Shown here in pieces: positions 5,382 to 7,065 of a stretch of 7,065 nt of DNA. Where the stretch lies: the NCBI GenBank assembly GCA_020439725.1, contig JAGQSE010000621.1, positions 1 through 7,065 on the forward strand. The letters run 5' to 3'. Both the position numbers and the translations under genes were made by a program. The notes beneath the pieces were generated by a model. That model worked only from the letters and a program-made list of their open reading frames with translations, was not told the origin of the DNA and did no database searches. Position 1 is the stretch's first letter, and each line of letters starts with the position of its first letter. This stretch comes from Acidobacteriota bacterium. GTDB taxonomy: Bacteria; Acidobacteriota; Thermoanaerobaculia; Multivoradales; JAHZIX01.

Positions 5382-6290
5382 TTGCGCAGTAGGTCCATCT
5401 ACGCCTTGGTTTGGCTTGCCGCCGGCGCCTTGGCCAGCGCGTCCCAAGCTCAACTTTCCGTGTACTCGGGACTGGTCAAGATCTCCGCCCCGACCTTCGA
5501 CGGGAAGGCGCGGGAAGGAACGGGCTTCGTGGTCGCCACAGAGCGTCGCACCGCCTACATCCTCACCGCAGCCCACGTGGTCGAAGGCAGCCCGAGGATC
5601 GAGGTCTCCTTCTATACCGCTCCGAACGATCCCTCCGAAGCCACCACGGTCGGACTCGAGAATGCCACCGACCTGGCGGTCCTCCGCGCGTGGATCGTTC
5701 CCCCAGGGGTCGGGGCCCTGCGTCTGGCCGCCGCCGGCTCGGCCCAGCCCGGTGACGCGATCCAGATCCTCGGCTATCCCCTCAACGCCCGCGACCCCGA
5801 GGTCGCCAGCGGTTTCTTCTCGCGTCGCGAAGGAAGCCACCTGCTCATCGACGCCCGCGTCCGCGAGGGCAGCTCGGGCAGCCCTGCCCTGCGGAACTCG
5901 CAGGTTTCGGGTCTGGTGATCCAGGACCAGGGCCGAGCGGAAGCTTTTGCCGTCCCCGTCAGCATTCTCCGCGCCGCCCTCGACGGTTGGCGCGTACCGT
6001 TCCGAGATCCGCCACAGATCTCGACGGCAGAGCGGTATGCGCAGCCCGCGACCTCGGGCGCGCAGGGTTGTGTCGGCCTCGTCGCCTATGGCGAGGGCAT
6101 GATGCCGCTGCGCCCCATCCCCAGCAACCAGGCCTCGACGAGCAGCCTAGTCGGCGAGGGCAGCGAGGTCACGGTGCTCCAGCAGAAAGGAGCCGAAGGA
6201 AAGCTCTGGTACCTGGTGTCGACCTCGGTCGGCTCCGGCTGGATCCCGGCCGAGTTCGTTCACCTGTCCCAACAATGTTCCCCTTCATGA
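5382..6290 (+). CDS. Secreted trypsin-like serine protease with C-terminal SH3-type domain
   Basis: A protein of 302 residues starting on TTG at 5382. GAGGAG (5371-5376) lies five bases upstream, and this start yields a signal peptide (MRSRSIYALVWLAAGALASASQA) with cleavage near residue 23. The protease domain (about 28-205) has GTGFVV at 46-51, His65 in LTAAHVV, Asp97 in ATDLAVLR and Ser165 in EGSSGSPAL, the expected chymotrypsin/HtrA-like order. The usual GNSGGP is here GSSGSP, so the residue after the Ser-Gly pair is Ser rather than Gly. A linker leads to a compact beta-rich domain (about 231-296) with MPLRPIPS, GSEVTVLQQ, KLWYLVSTSVGSGWIPAEFVHL, the pattern of a bacterial SH3 domain; C230 and C299 flank it and could form a disulfide. 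Such SH3 domains often bind cell wall or peptides. No PDZ domain is present, unlike DegP. The protein probably acts outside the cytoplasm, and the next gene follows after only 18 bp. Substrate unknown. Confidence 0.93.
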   Translation: MRSRSIYALVWLAAGALASASQAQLSVYSGLVKISAPTFDGKAREGTGFVVATERRTAYILTAAHVVEGSPRIEVSFYTAPNDPSEATTVGLENATDLAVLRAWIVPPGVGALRLAAAGSAQPGDAIQILGYPLNARDPEVASGFFSRREGSHLLIDARVREGSSGSPALRNSQVSGLVIQDQGRAEAFAVPVSILRAALDGWRVPFRDPPQISTAERYAQPATSGAQGCVGLVAYGEGMMPLRPIPSNQASTSSLVGEGSEVTVLQQKGAEGKLWYLVSTSVGSGWIPAEFVHLSQQCSPS

Positions 6291-6308
6291 ATGGAAAGGA
6301 GAGTCTCG

Positions 6309-7065
6309 ATGCACAAGACACGTGCGAATCTTCCCCTGGCGGTCGCTCTGGCCGCGGTGCTCGCCACGCCGGCGGCGTTCGGCCAGACCCGGACGGGGAT
6401 CGCCTGCGGCAACATCGTCCCGGCGGAGTTCACCAAGAGCCAGGAAACCCACATCTACACCGTCGACCTTCATGCCGGTGACGCCTTGGAAGTCCAGGCC
6501 GTACCCGTCGGCGAATACCTCGACACTCTCATGATCATCGCCGATCCGGTCGGGCAACCGATCCGCCAGCTCGACCGGCCGCAGAAGGCTCCGTCGCTTC
6601 TCACCGGAGCCCTCTCGGCCACCGGCACCTACGAGATCCAGGTCGCCAACTTCGCAGGGAGCTACTCGACGGGGCGCGCCGGCGCCTACTCGATTCATGT
6701 CAGCTGTACCCTCGCCGACGGCACCAAGATTGCCGCCGGGAGCGTGCTCAGCAGCACCGCCGCCGCGGCGGCCCCTCAGGGACTCCCGAACCCGGCCGCC
6801 GTGGCAAGCGCAAGCGGTGCGCGGCCGCTCGCTCCCTCGCCGTCACCGCAATCCGACGGCGTCTTCGGCGACATCGCCAGCACCACCAACCAGCTCGTCG
6901 GCGCGGTCGACAACATCGGCAGGGTGGCCGCCACCATCCGTTCCCTCAAGGGGCTCTTCCCCAAGCGCAAGGGCAAGAAGCAGCAGGGATTTGGTGCCAC
7001 CGATCCGAGCGCAGCGCTGGGACTGAGCCCCCAGGCCTTCGCCGCGCCGACCCCGGCGCCCGCAC
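6309..7065 (+). CDS. Secreted protein with PPC-like beta domain (3' end beyond window)
   Basis: Partial gene; 252 residues are visible. The ATG at 6309 has AAGGAG seven bases upstream and lies 18 bp after the protease stop, so the two are almost surely one transcript. Residues 1-25 form a signal peptide (ANLPLAVALAAVLATPAAFG). Residues about 32-133 match the pattern of a bacterial pre-peptidase C-terminal (PPC) or related beta-sandwich domain: SQETHIYTVDLHAGDALEVQ, then DTLMIIADPVGQPI, then the TGTYEIQVANFAGS and GAYSIHVSC strands. C33 and C133 bracket it and may pair. The rest is low complexity: Ala/Pro/Ser-rich (about 144-182), a likely helix FGDIASTTNQLVGAVDNIGRVAATIRSLKGLF (about 186-217), a basic cluster KRKGKK (219-224) and another Ala/Pro stretch cut by the window edge. 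PPC domains usually accompany secreted peptidases and are thought to aid export or substrate contact. Here the domain is N-terminal and the neighbouring protease is a separate gene. The full domain layout is unknown. Confidence 0.87.
   Translation, partial: MHKTRANLPLAVALAAVLATPAAFGQTRTGIACGNIVPAEFTKSQETHIYTVDLHAGDALEVQAVPVGEYLDTLMIIADPVGQPIRQLDRPQKAPSLLTGALSATGTYEIQVANFAGSYSTGRAGAYSIHVSCTLADGTKIAAGSVLSSTAAAAAPQGLPNPAAVASASGARPLAPSPSPQSDGVFGDIASTTNQLVGAVDNIGRVAATIRSLKGLFPKRKGKKQQGFGATDPSAALGLSPQAFAAPTPAPA

Noticed and set aside
5351..5392. 13-codon open frame MSRFDETRSSFAQ overlapping the TTG start of the protease gene
   Set aside because: It could be a coupling leader peptide, but no ribosome binding site precedes its ATG, and the protease has its own GAGGAG at the right distance.

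Overview
The window is a GC-rich bacterial chromosome segment packed with exported or membrane proteins. Genes start on ATG, GTG or TTG and most carry clear purine-rich ribosome binding sites. The GC-rich codon use, the LemA/TPM gene set, a secreted S9 peptidase and several family-poor exported proteins would fit an Acidobacteriota-like or other soil/sediment lineage. That placement is inference; no rRNA or other marker gene is present. I see no tRNA, CRISPR array, insertion sequence or phage gene.

Left part (1-1645, minus strand): a compact three-gene operon reading leftward. It contains lemA (1046-1645), a membrane TPM-domain protein (354-1016) and a secreted YgcG-type TPM protein (starting at 361, running off the left edge). 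The last two genes overlap by 8 bp. This is the common LemA-TPM-TPM arrangement, linked to the cell envelope but without an agreed biochemical role.

Middle (1646-3922): a 282-bp divergent control region with a good sigma70-like promoter facing right, then a secreted S9 (DPP IV/acylaminoacyl-peptidase type) serine peptidase of 639 residues with an intact Ser498/Asp580/His612 triad. A strong hairpin at 3878-3906 separates it from the convergent gene.

Right part (3923-7065): on the minus strand, a 135-residue secreted protein with two six-cysteine modules of identical cysteine spacing joined by eight glycines. A 212-bp divergent region follows, with a perfect 8+8 palindrome over the probable promoter of the cysteine-rich gene and a hairpin just before the ribosome binding site of the rightward gene. 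Three rightward genes follow: an unrecognised secreted protein (4543-5274), a secreted trypsin-like protease with a C-terminal SH3-type domain (TTG start, 5382-6290), and 18 bp later a secreted protein with a PPC-like beta domain and a low-complexity tail that runs off the right edge (6309-7065).

The most distinctive material is the right part: a divergent locus of small or modular exported proteins, one of them a protease. It could be a secreted or surface-associated system, but nothing in the sequence fixes its function.
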